From positions 744,001 through 808,000 of the forward strand of contig JNIN01000001.1 of assembly GCA_000702525.1 (NCBI GenBank): a DNA stretch of 64,000 nucleotides, given 5' to 3'. This DNA is from Lachnospiraceae bacterium AC2012. GTDB taxonomy: Bacteria > Bacillota > Clostridia > Lachnospirales > Lachnospiraceae. Made by a program: the position numbers and the translations under genes. Below the pieces are notes generated by a model. It had not been told where the DNA came from and ran no database searches. It worked only from the letters and a program-made list of their open reading frames with translations. Below, one piece after another: positions 1 through 7,929 of the stretch. Numbering within the stretch: position 1 is the stretch's first letter; every line of letters begins with the position of its first letter.

Positions 1-287
1 TCTGCCTGATTCAAATCTGTCGCATCTGCTGCTTCATTGAAACCACCAGCCAACTCGATTGCCTCATATACTCTGGCCCCATCCATCAATTGATAGACCC
101 CAGGTGATTTTACGGCACCGTCGACCTGCACATAGATCTCTGTTCCTGAAGTTTCTTCTTCCTCATATTCCTCTTCTGTAAGTACTTCTTCCGAAGATGC
201 TTCTACATCTTCAAAATACGAATTCCCACATGCTGAAAATATGCAAAAATAGAACAAGAATACCCCTGTGAAAACGATTTTTTTCAT
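1..287 (-). CDS. comEA: ComEA-like DNA-uptake lipoprotein, 3' end cut by window edge
   Basis: Only the first 95 residues are in the window. They show a short positively charged start, a hydrophobic segment and a lipobox-like end (IFSACG, Cys at residue 20), so the mature protein should be a lipoprotein outside the membrane. An acidic linker (about residues 27-47) is followed by IYVQVDGAVKSPGVY, the opening of the SLBB domain that precedes the helix-hairpin-helix DNA-binding domain in ComEA. That HhH domain would lie beyond the window. ComEA binds incoming double-stranded DNA during transformation. The gene has its own promoter downstream of argD, so it is probably not part of the arginine operon. 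Confidence 0.85.
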   Translation of the reverse strand, partial: MKKIVFTGVFLFYFCIFSACGNSYFEDVEASSEEVLTEEEYEEEETSGTEIYVQVDGAVKSPGVYQLMDGARVYEAIELAGGFNEAADATDLNQA

Positions 288-292
288 ACTTG

Positions 293-310
293 CTCCTTTC
301 AAAAAAGGAG
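293..310 (-). promoter_or_regulatory. Hairpin hiding the comEA ribosome binding site
   Basis: On the transcribed strand CTCCTTT pairs perfectly with AAAGGAG (7 bp, 4-nt loop TTTG). The right arm is the Shine-Dalgarno of comEA, five bases before its ATG. The pairing is seen directly; a regulatory role is inference. Confidence 0.4.
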
Positions 311-327
311 ACTTACTCATCTCATTT

Positions 328-356
328 ATTGTATCGAAAAAAATAATTTTACACAA
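328..356 (-). promoter_or_regulatory. Promoter of comEA
   Basis: Minus-strand TTGTGT (356-351), 17-base spacer, TACAAT (333-328). A good housekeeping-sigma match placed about 40 bases before the comEA start. Confidence 0.55.
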
Positions 357-393
357 GGGTATTTCCATCCCATTCTGTAATGATAAAAACCGA

Positions 394-1590
394 TTAGAGG
401 TATGTATCTAAAACATTACAGAGCTTTTCTTTCATTTCCAAAATTCCATCCCGATCCATAACAAGAGGTGGCAGTAAACGAAGAACATCCGCCCCCGCCG
501 AGAGTACCACCAGTCCATTCTCCAGACACTTACGCACTACTTCTCCAACCGGAACCGTAAGCACGAGTCCCTGCATAAATCCCATTCCACGATGTGATGT
601 CACAAATGGATATCGCTGAACGATTTCCTCCAATGTCTCTTCCAGAAACGGAGTCAGCTCCTGCACATGTTCCAATATTTTCTGTTCCTTCATCAGATCG
701 ATGGTCTTCGAAACTGCAGCTGTAACCAGCGGATTCCCTCCGTAGGTTGTTCCATGATCTCCCGGAACAAGGGAATGCTTTGCCACTTCTTCTGTGACCA
801 AGAATGCGCCCACCGGCACACCGGCGCCAAGCGCCTTTGCTGTTGTTAAAATATCCGGTTTGACACCGTACTTCTGAAAAGCAAACATCTCGCCGGAGCG
901 TCCCATGCCACATTGAATCTCATCTAAAATCAACAGGATCTTTCGCTCATCACAAAGCTTTCGTATGGCATGTAGAAATGCTTCCTCTGCAGGGTATATT
1001 CCGCCCTCGCCCTGAATCGTTTCCATGATGATGGCGCAAGTCTGATCTGTAAGTACTGCCTCTACGGAAGATAGATCATTAAAATCCGCAAACTTCACAC
1101 CATCCATCAGCGGATAAAACGGTTCTCTGTAATGCTCTGTTCCCGTCACGGAAAGCGCTCCGACCGTACGGCCATGGAAGGAATGTCCCATGGCAATCAC
1201 TTCATAGGAATCTGCGCCCCGCATTGTATAGGCATATTTCTTAGCTGTCTTTAACGCACCTTCGATTGCCTCCGCACCCGAATTTGTAAAAAACACTTTG
1301 TCCATTCCGGAAACATCACAAATCTTCTTCGCCGCCTCTAACATCGGCTCATGATAATACAGATTGGAGGTATGTGTAATCTTATGGATCTGTTCCACCA
1401 GGGCATCTTCATACTCTTTATTGCCATAGCCAAATGCCATAACGCCAATTCCTGAACCAAAATCCAGATATTTCCGACCGTCTGTATCATACAGATAGAC
1501 ACCCTCACCATGCGAAAGCACAACCGGGAAACGATTATATACGTGCAACAAATGCTCCTCTGAAAGCTGTATCATTTCCTGCTTATTCAT
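394..1590 (-). CDS. argD: Acetylornithine aminotransferase
   Basis: 398 residues, normal length for ArgD. It converts N-acetylglutamate semialdehyde to N-acetylornithine using PLP and glutamate. Class III aminotransferase features are present: the [10 protein letters not shown] start of the fold, [43 protein letters not shown] and TTAKALGAG with the PLP lysine. The ATG is eight bases inside the end of argB, with AAGGAGG in front, so the two are translationally coupled. It is the last gene of the arginine operon. ArgD enzymes can also serve in lysine biosynthesis as DapC, which the sequence does not settle. Confidence 0.96.
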   Translation of the reverse strand: MNKQEMIQLSEEHLLHVYNRFPVVLSHGEGVYLYDTDGRKYLDFGSGIGVMAFGYGNKEYEDALVEQIHKITHTSNLYYHEPMLEAAKKICDVSGMDKVFFTNSGAEAIEGALKTAKKYAYTMRGADSYEVIAMGHSFHGRTVGALSVTGTEHYREPFYPLMDGVKFADFNDLSSVEAVLTDQTCAIIMETIQGEGGIYPAEEAFLHAIRKLCDERKILLILDEIQCGMGRSGEMFAFQKYGVKPDILTTAKALGAGVPVGAFLVTEEVAKHSLVPGDHGTTYGGNPLVTAAVSKTIDLMKEQKILEHVQELTPFLEETLEEIVQRYPFVTSHRGMGFMQGLVLTVPVGEVVRKCLENGLVVLSAGADVLRLLPPLVMDRDGILEMKEKLCNVLDTYL

Positions 1591-2482
1591 GATAGAATCT
1601 CTCCTCCTTATCTCCTAAAATCGCCGTACCGATTCCTCGATTTGTGAAGAATTCCAATAGCAGGCAATGTGCAATACGACCATCTAGGATATGCACTCTA
1701 GATACCCCTTCCTCAATCGCATCAATACAGTTATACAATTTCGGAATCATGCCGCCACCGACAATTCCCTCATTGATCAGTTCCTTCGCCTTTGAAATGG
1801 TAAGTTCCGAAATCAAGGTAGAAGCATCGGATGGGTCTCTCAACACGCCCTCAATATCTGTTAAAAATGCTAACTTCTCCGCCTTCAATGCTTTCGCAAT
1901 GGCAGATGCGGCATCATCCGCATTGATATTATAGGTATCATACTGTTCATCCACACCAATCGGACAGATAATTGGCAGGAAATCCCGATCCAATAAATCA
2001 TAGATAATCTTTGGATTTACTTCTGTAATTTCGCCCACATATCCGATATCTTTCCCATCCGACAGTTTCTTCTCAACCTTTAATAAATCACCGTCTTTTC
2101 CACTGATTCCAACCGCCTGAACGCCAATCTTAGAAACCATCTGTACAAGCGATTTATTCACACGGTTTAAAACCATCTCTGCGATTTCCATCGTAGGTGC
2201 ATCCGTCTTACGAAGACCATTAATAAATTCCGGCTTCATCCCGGTTTTTTCCACCCATTTACTGATATCTTTTCCGCCACCATGTACAATCACCGGCTTA
2301 AATCCAACCAGCTTTAAAAGCGCCACATCCTGAATCACCTGCGCCTTCAATTCCTCATCAATCATCGCGCTTCCACCGTACTTTACAACAATAATCTTTT
2401 TGTTAAAGCGCTGAATATAAGGGAGTGCTTCAATCAAAACCTCCGCTTTTGCCATCAGTGTTTCCATACTATCGTTTTTCAT
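1583..2482 (-). CDS. argB: Acetylglutamate kinase
   Basis: 299 residues. Phosphorylates N-acetylglutamate, the second step of arginine synthesis. The amino acid kinase fold is clear: VVKYGGSAM near the start, [11 protein letters not shown], the [13 protein letters not shown] region, FLTDIEGVL and GGGMIPKL near the C terminus. It has the N-terminal helix extension (about residues 1-25) known from hexameric, arginine-inhibited ArgB, which suggests feedback control by arginine; that is family knowledge, not visible directly. It starts 15 bases after argJ and overlaps argD by eight bases. Confidence 0.96.
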   Translation of the reverse strand: MKNDSMETLMAKAEVLIEALPYIQRFNKKIIVVKYGGSAMIDEELKAQVIQDVALLKLVGFKPVIVHGGGKDISKWVEKTGMKPEFINGLRKTDAPTMEIAEMVLNRVNKSLVQMVSKIGVQAVGISGKDGDLLKVEKKLSDGKDIGYVGEITEVNPKIIYDLLDRDFLPIICPIGVDEQYDTYNINADDAASAIAKALKAEKLAFLTDIEGVLRDPSDASTLISELTISKAKELINEGIVGGGMIPKLYNCIDAIEEGVSRVHILDGRIAHCLLLEFFTNRGIGTAILGDKEERFYHE

Positions 2483-2497
2483 CTTTTTTCCTCTTTT

Positions 2498-3721
2498 CTA
2501 TGAGCGATAATCCGCGTTAATTTTCACGTAGTCATAAGTTAAATCACAGCCCCAGGCCGTAGCCTCGGCATCGCCCATCTTCATATCACAAACAGCCGTC
2601 ACATAATCCGATTTCAAAATTCTCGTTGCTTCTTCCTCGCTATAATCCAATGCAATACCATCTTCTATAATCTGAAGAACGCCCTTCGAGCTTCGGAAAT
2701 ACAGATCCACCTTCTCCGGATCAAATGACACCCCCGAATATCCCAGCGCACATAAAATCCTGCCCCAATTCGCATCATGTCCGTAAATCGCTGCCTTCGT
2801 AAGGGAAGAAGTAACCACCGACTTTGCAAGTTTTTTTGCATTTTCTATAGAATCCGCATGCTTCACAACCACTTCAAAAAGAGCCGTCGCGCCTTCCCCA
2901 TCTCCCGCCATCTTCTTAGCAAGTGTCTGATTTACATACAATAATGCTTCTTTAAAGGCCTCATAGTCTTTGTCTTTCTCCGTAATCTTTGGATTTTCCG
3001 CAAGACCATTCGAAAGGATGATGCATGTATCATTGGTTGAAGTGTCACCATCCACAGAGATCATATTGTAGCTGTCCTGTACCGTTTCTAAAAGCGCTTC
3101 CTGTAATAGTTCTTTAGAAATGTTTACGTCGCTCGTAAGGAAACTCAGCATCGTGCACATATTCGGATGAATCATACCGCTTCCCTTGCACATGCCACCG
3201 ATGGTTACGTTCTTTCCACCAATCGTAACCGAAACGGCGACTTCCTTTTCCACCGTATCTGTTGTCATAATCGCCTTCGCCGCTTGATAAGCAGACTCTC
3301 TGGTATCACTCAGCGAATCTTTCATCTGATCGATTCCCTGCTTGATTCTATCGATTGGTAAATTCATGCCAATCACACCCGTAGATGCAACAAGAACCGA
3401 CGTCGAAGGAATCCGAAGCACTTCACCCGTATACTTTGCCGTCTCTTCACAATCCAAAAATCCTTGCTTTCCTGTACAAGCATTTGCAATCCCCGCATTC
3501 ACAACGATTGCCTGTACCGACTCTTTCGACTGCACAATTTTTTGATCATATTGCACAGGTGCCGCTTTTACGATATTCGTTGTAAAAGTGCCTGCCGCTA
3601 CGCAAGGATACACGCTATAAATCAGTGCCATATCCTCCCTGTCCTGATACTTAATTCCTGCAGCAGTATGTGCGGCCGCAAAGCCCTTTGCTGCTGTAAT
3701 ACCACCATCCAATGTTTTCAT
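2498..3721 (-). CDS. argJ: Glutamate N-acetyltransferase / amino-acid acetyltransferase (ArgJ)
   Basis: 407 residues from the ATG at 3721, which has AAAGAGG five bases upstream. A longer frame from a TTG at 3754 overlaps the preceding gene and is less likely. ArgJ moves the acetyl group from N-acetylornithine back to glutamate, closing the acetyl cycle. The self-cleavage site is seen as C-T-M-L (MCTMLSF), the Thr being the nucleophile of the beta chain, and the ATALFEV and IYGHDANWGRI family motifs are present. Whether it is also able to use acetyl-CoA cannot be read from sequence; the acetyltransferase gene just upstream could supply the priming step instead. Confidence 0.94.
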   Translation of the reverse strand: MKTLDGGITAAKGFAAAHTAAGIKYQDREDMALIYSVYPCVAAGTFTTNIVKAAPVQYDQKIVQSKESVQAIVVNAGIANACTGKQGFLDCEETAKYTGEVLRIPSTSVLVASTGVIGMNLPIDRIKQGIDQMKDSLSDTRESAYQAAKAIMTTDTVEKEVAVSVTIGGKNVTIGGMCKGSGMIHPNMCTMLSFLTSDVNISKELLQEALLETVQDSYNMISVDGDTSTNDTCIILSNGLAENPKITEKDKDYEAFKEALLYVNQTLAKKMAGDGEGATALFEVVVKHADSIENAKKLAKSVVTSSLTKAAIYGHDANWGRILCALGYSGVSFDPEKVDLYFRSSKGVLQIIEDGIALDYSEEEATRILKSDYVTAVCDMKMGDAEATAWGCDLTYDYVKINADYRS

Positions 3722-3747
3722 CTTTTCCTCTTTCCCAATTCCTGCAT

Positions 3748-4209
3748 TTAGCAATTGAATTTTATTATATTTTCTTTATTAAGAATAAAATCATAGAGAT
3801 TTAAATCTTCTCTTTTTTGCCATCCCTCTTCCTTCCAGAAGCTATTCCCAACCTCATTATCCTTGAAAGCCACCAGACTGATTTTACTCACTTTTTCCTT
3901 TTCCAAGGCTTTCATACAATGCATCACCATGGTCTTTCCCACGCCCTGGTTTCTAAATTCTTCCTTTACACATACATGATAGAAGGAAGCCGTTCGTCCA
4001 TCATGGCCACATAAAATCGAACCAATCAGCTCACCATTCGACACCGCCACAACACTCGTATCCGGATTCCTCGTAAGAAATCTTTGAATGCCATCTTTCG
4101 AATCATCAATCGAACGAATACCAAATTTATGAATATTCATCCATAATTCATGCACCTTTGCATAATCATCCATTGTCATTTTTCGTACCATAATCTCGTC
4201 TTTCTTCAT
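3748..4209 (-). CDS. GNAT-family N-acetyltransferase, first gene of the arginine operon
   Basis: 153 residues from the ATG at 4209 (purine-rich GAAAGAAG seven bases upstream; a TTG two codons earlier is less likely). A single GNAT domain with the acetyl-CoA loop seen as RNQGVGKTM and the beta-4 strand before it (FYHVCVKEEF). It lies 26 bases before argJ, in the same direction. Position suggests an acetyl-glutamate or ornithine-related substrate, for example N-acetylglutamate synthase, but nothing in the sequence identifies the acceptor. It lacks the amino acid kinase domain of classical ArgA. Confidence 0.82.
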   Translation of the reverse strand: MKKDEIMVRKMTMDDYAKVHELWMNIHKFGIRSIDDSKDGIQRFLTRNPDTSVVAVSNGELIGSILCGHDGRTASFYHVCVKEEFRNQGVGKTMVMHCMKALEKEKVSKISLVAFKDNEVGNSFWKEEGWQKREDLNLYDFILNKENIIKFNC

Positions 4210-4244
4210 AAGCAATCTTCTTTCTCTTTTTTCATCATACGTCT

Positions 4245-4250
4245 ATTATA
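4245..4250 (-). promoter_or_regulatory. -10 element of the arginine operon
   Basis: Minus-strand TATAAT, about 35 bases before the acetyltransferase start. No good -35 is seen at 17 bases. The first ArgR-like site lies just upstream of where the -35 would be. Confidence 0.45.
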
Positions 4251-4284
4251 ATCTTTTTTGATGGTAATAGAGTCCTTTTTCTTT

Positions 4285-4302
4285 TATGCATAATTATACG
4301 TT
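4285..4302. promoter_or_regulatory. Candidate ArgR operator 1
   Basis: TATGCATAATTATACGTT matches the ARG-box consensus TNTGAATWWWWATTCANW at 15 of 18 positions. It lies between the divergent arginine promoters, nearer to the argJBD side. The region is AT-rich, so chance matches are possible. Confidence 0.4.
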
Positions 4303-4359
4303 TTGTCGGCAATAAATCAAGTATTAATTTTTGTTTTCTTTTATATTTATACAGAAAAA

Positions 4360-4377
4360 TATGTATTTTTATAAATT
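4360..4377. promoter_or_regulatory. Candidate ArgR operator 2
   Basis: TATGTATTTTTATAAATT matches the ARG-box consensus at 15 of 18 positions, but only the left half keeps the TG dinucleotide. It ends five bases before the argG -35 element. Weaker than operator 1 because of its low complexity. Confidence 0.3.
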
Positions 4378-4382
4378 TTCTA

Positions 4383-4411
4383 TTGCATTCAATACAAAAC
4401 TGTCGTATATT
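4383..4411 (+). promoter_or_regulatory. Promoter of argG
   Basis: TTGCAT (4383-4388), 17-base spacer, TATATT (4406-4411). This puts the transcript start near 4418, giving a leader of about 50 bases. A second TTGACA at 4423 has only a weak -10 very close to the ribosome site and is not preferred. Confidence 0.6.
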
Positions 4412-4468
4412 GATGTTAGTCGTTGACAAGATTACTATTAACATTTTAAAGAGAAAAGAGGAAAGACT

Positions 4469-5692
4469 ATGAAGGAAAAAGTTATTCTTGCTTATTCCGG
4501 CGGACTGGACACAACGGCCATTATTCCTTGGTTACAAGAGACCTATGGTTATGAAGTTGTCTGCTGCTGTGTTGACTGTGGACAGGAAGAAGAATTAGAT
4601 GGTCTGGAAGAACGAGCAAAGCTCTCCGGCGCATCGAAACTCTACATCGAAGATATCACAGATGAATTTTGTGATGAATACATCGTCCCTTGCGTTCAGG
4701 CTGGTGCGGTTTATGAAAACAAATACTTACTTGGAACATCCATGGCGCGTCCTGGAATTGCCAAGAAACTTGTAGAAATTGCTAGAAAAGAAAACGCTAC
4801 TGCTATTTGTCACGGAGCTACCGGCAAGGGAAATGATCAGATTCGTTTCGAACTTGGCATCAAGGCACTTGCTCCGGACATCAAGATCATCGCTCCTTGG
4901 CGTGATGATAAATGGCAGATGGACAGCCGTCAGGCGGAAATTGACTATTGTGAAGCGCATGGAATTCACCTTCCATTCAACGCAGACCAGAGTTATAGCC
5001 GCGATCGAAATCTCTGGCACATCAGTCATGAAGGTCTGGAATTAGAAGATCCTTCTACCGAACCAAATTACGATCATATGCTGGTACTTTCCGTATCACC
5101 GGAAAAGGCTCCCGATGAACCTGAATACGTAACTATGACATTTGAAAAGGGTGTTCCTACTTCCGTAAATGGAAAGAAGATGAAAGTTTCCGACATCATC
5201 CGTACCTTAAATACACTCGGCGGAAAGCACGGTATTGGAATCGTTGATATCGTAGAAAACCGTGTTGTTGGAATGAAATCACGTGGCGTATATGAAACTC
5301 CTGGTGGAACCATCCTGATGGAAGCACATAACCAGTTAGAAGAACTCGTTCTTGACCGTGCAACAATGGAAGTCAAGAAAGACATGGGCAATAAACTTGC
5401 ACAGGTCGTATACGAAGGAAAATGGTTCACTCCACTCTGTGATGCCATCAAAGCTTTCGTTACATCCACACAGGAATATGTTACTGGCGAAGTAAAATTC
5501 AAATTATATAAAGGCAATATTATCAAAGCTGGAACCACCAGCCCATATAGTTTATATAGCGAGACACTTGCAAGCTTCACAACGGGTGAACAGTATGATC
5601 ACCACGACGCAGAAGGCTTCATTACTCTCTTCGGACTCCCATTAAAAGTACGTGCAATGAAAATGATGGAAGCCGAAAAGAATCAGAAATAG
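4469..5692 (+). CDS. argG: Argininosuccinate synthase
   Basis: 407 residues, full length. Joins citrulline and aspartate with ATP, the seventh step of arginine synthesis. The PP-loop pyrophosphatase signature AYSGGLDT is at residues 8-15, followed by GATGKGNDQ in the citrulline/aspartate-binding region and SYSRDRNLWHIS. A ribosome site (GAGGAAAG) precedes the ATG. It is transcribed alone, away from the argJBD operon, and ends at a strong terminator. argH, argF and the carbamoyl-phosphate synthase genes are not in the window. Confidence 0.97.
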   Translation: MKEKVILAYSGGLDTTAIIPWLQETYGYEVVCCCVDCGQEEELDGLEERAKLSGASKLYIEDITDEFCDEYIVPCVQAGAVYENKYLLGTSMARPGIAKKLVEIARKENATAICHGATGKGNDQIRFELGIKALAPDIKIIAPWRDDKWQMDSRQAEIDYCEAHGIHLPFNADQSYSRDRNLWHISHEGLELEDPSTEPNYDHMLVLSVSPEKAPDEPEYVTMTFEKGVPTSVNGKKMKVSDIIRTLNTLGGKHGIGIVDIVENRVVGMKSRGVYETPGGTILMEAHNQLEELVLDRATMEVKKDMGNKLAQVVYEGKWFTPLCDAIKAFVTSTQEYVTGEVKFKLYKGNIIKAGTTSPYSLYSETLASFTTGEQYDHHDAEGFITLFGLPLKVRAMKMMEAEKNQK

Positions 5693-5754
5693 GTTTGATT
5701 CCCCTCAACGAATCAGGAAAAAAGAAAAGAAAAAAGATTTAAGATAGAGAAAAA

Positions 5755-5790
5755 AATCCTGAAATGCTACCGCGGTAACATTTCAGGATT
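5755..5790. terminator. Bidirectional terminator after argG
   Basis: Twelve perfect base pairs (5755-5766 with 5779-5790), the loop itself containing the palindrome TACCGCGGTA. A-rich on the left and T-rich on the right, so it can stop argG and the minus-strand operon that ends at 5804. Confidence 0.85.
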
Positions 5791-5803
5791 TCTTCTTGTC
5801 TTA

Positions 5804-7921
5804 TTACATAGAGAGATATCGCTTCTGATCTAAAAGCTCTGCAGGGATTTCCTCTCCCCTCGTCTCCAGCTTTCGAATCGTCATCTCGATTGGTCTCATT
5901 TTTGCAGCACAATCTGCATCATGCTTCTTCATAAATTCTGCATATTGCGGATTCGTTCCAATCTTAGCACGAATCTCCGCGCCAAATGGCACGTATGAGA
6001 AAAGAATCGCACGACTCGCCTTATTCATCACCGGAGAACCATTGCATTCTGCGGTCATGTAAAGCAAATAATCGGAAACAAATGCTCTTCTAAGGTTATT
6101 TCCTACCTTCTGCAAGGTTTTCTTCAATTTTTCTTTCTGCTCTGCATTTAACAGACGATTCTTTCGATAGAACTGAATATAATCCGCATATTCTGCAGTG
6201 AGCGACGGATCTGATAAATCATTCCAATGAATGCCCTGCTCCGTCTTGCACATCTCCCAACGGAATTCTCCACAAGCGGAGATAAAGCTCTTGATGGGAT
6301 CTTCTACCGTAAACATTGGAAGCAAAAATCTCGCTCTGGTGTCTCGTTTCTTTCCTTCGATTTCCTGCCATAAGGCAACACGAGAGCCCATATTTGGCAT
6401 CATAATCATATAAGGCAACACTTCTTTATCAATCGTCAAACGTGTAATACCAAGATCTTCATTGCTGTAATACTGCTCACGATAGAAAATAGAATAATCC
6501 AAAGATCGAACCGCATTTAATTTCTCATGCACTAACCCGGTAGCAAGATATGCTGTATCCAGTGCTTTCATCACATTACAGCTATCGAAAATCGGAATAA
6601 AGCTGGTAATTCTACCAAAGGTCATACGATCACCGATCTTAAACATATTCTCGGTCTCAAACTTCACCTTATTTACCGGATCCACAAGAAGTTCCTTCTC
6701 TTGTTCCTCTGTAATCTCTCCATTCTGCTTCTGCTCTCTCAGGTGTGCAGGATAATCCAAATCAAATTCATTCTTCGATGGCATAACTTCGCCGCGATAA
6801 ATCATTTCTAACCATTCCGGAACGGTATATACAACATGACCTGCATCCGGTTTATGATTCTTCACAATCTGGAATAAGATATCTGTATTTTCCTGTCCCG
6901 CAATCTGTGGATCTACAAATCCAAACATCAAGAACATCTTTACCGCTGGAGGCACAGAAGTCGTCTCGAGTGAATTTAAGAACACTTTACTATAGATTCG
7001 GAAGAACGCATCGGTAATCTCACGTCGAAGCTTACGCATAACATCCGACATCTCTCCACGATCCGAATAACTTCCATAAGTCTCAATCAGATTCTTGAAT
7101 TCCATGCTCTCCGTTGCCGGAATCTCACCAAACGATAAAATGACATTTAACGCATTACTAAGATCTGGTGTCTCATCAGAATCTGCAGAGATCTCATCAA
7201 CAGCGTGAATCTCTCGCATCTTCTGCTCCAATTTCATATAAACCGTTTGGAAATTCATACTGAGTTCATGGATTTCCTTCACATAATTTCGAAGGCGCTG
7301 ATTCTCTTGCACCACATATTTCATAAAGCGTGCCGCACCCATAACAAATCCAAGAATCATATCCGGGCCCTGCGTATAAACATATTTGTTCAGATAATCA
7401 TCATGCTCCCGCACAGACTTTAAGAAAACCACCATCCAATGTACAAGATATGCAGAATCCCTCGGTCCTTCCAGATGTTTCAATTCCGGAAATTCCTGTA
7501 CAGATTCCCCAAGCGAAGCAGAAAGCCCCGGATAATCGTCTATCTGCTTTTTCAGTTTTACATATTCATCCTTGGCATTTGCAAGAGCTGCTTCATACGT
7601 CTTATAACTCTCATCCGCTGCCCGAACCATTGCCGTCGCAAGAATTGGAGCAATTCTTGGATTAACGCGAATTACTTTCTCAATATCTTCTAATTCACGG
7701 TAAGGATACGCACCAATCTTACAGTCATCCGACGCAATATAATCAAAAATATAATTTGATCCCGGTGTCTCGACGGCTCCCAGGATGTTACCCTGACCAA
7801 GCGTCATCTTCATTGTGCCATCGATTAGCGTTACGCTACCGGAAAGCACTACTTCCACCGTCTTCACCGGCGTTCCCTTGGCATGAATTCTGTCATTTTT
7901 CTTATATGCGGTTAATCCCAT
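5804..7921 (-). CDS. Unrecognised 705-residue protein with N-terminal cyclic-nucleotide-binding-like domain
   Basis: The first 105 residues look like a CRP/cNMP-binding beta-roll: KKNDRIHAKGTPVKTVEVVLSG, then GDILG-like GNILGAVE. The helical rest (about 110-705) has no motif I know, no membrane segment and no signal peptide, so it should be cytoplasmic. Parts are rich in charged helices (KKQIDDY, MKLEQKMREIHAV). The arginine normally contacting the cyclic phosphate is not obvious, so ligand binding is uncertain. It begins eight bases after ligA and probably shares its transcript, ending at the bidirectional terminator. Its function is not known to me. Confidence 0.7.
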   Translation of the reverse strand: MGLTAYKKNDRIHAKGTPVKTVEVVLSGSVTLIDGTMKMTLGQGNILGAVETPGSNYIFDYIASDDCKIGAYPYRELEDIEKVIRVNPRIAPILATAMVRAADESYKTYEAALANAKDEYVKLKKQIDDYPGLSASLGESVQEFPELKHLEGPRDSAYLVHWMVVFLKSVREHDDYLNKYVYTQGPDMILGFVMGAARFMKYVVQENQRLRNYVKEIHELSMNFQTVYMKLEQKMREIHAVDEISADSDETPDLSNALNVILSFGEIPATESMEFKNLIETYGSYSDRGEMSDVMRKLRREITDAFFRIYSKVFLNSLETTSVPPAVKMFLMFGFVDPQIAGQENTDILFQIVKNHKPDAGHVVYTVPEWLEMIYRGEVMPSKNEFDLDYPAHLREQKQNGEITEEQEKELLVDPVNKVKFETENMFKIGDRMTFGRITSFIPIFDSCNVMKALDTAYLATGLVHEKLNAVRSLDYSIFYREQYYSNEDLGITRLTIDKEVLPYMIMMPNMGSRVALWQEIEGKKRDTRARFLLPMFTVEDPIKSFISACGEFRWEMCKTEQGIHWNDLSDPSLTAEYADYIQFYRKNRLLNAEQKEKLKKTLQKVGNNLRRAFVSDYLLYMTAECNGSPVMNKASRAILFSYVPFGAEIRAKIGTNPQYAEFMKKHDADCAAKMRPIEMTIRKLETRGEEIPAELLDQKRYLSM

Positions 7922-7929
7922 AACTCATC

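Noticed and set aside
2498-3754. Longer argJ start at 3754
   Set aside because: It would be a TTG overlapping the preceding gene; the ATG at 3721 has a ribosome site and matches the family start.
4235-4444. 69-codon minus-strand open frame between the arginine genes
   Set aside because: Lies across the divergent promoter region, is extremely AT-rich, has a composition unlike a protein and no ribosome site.
4423-4451. Second argG promoter from TTGACA at 4423
   Set aside because: The matching -10 is poor and would leave almost no leader before the ribosome site.
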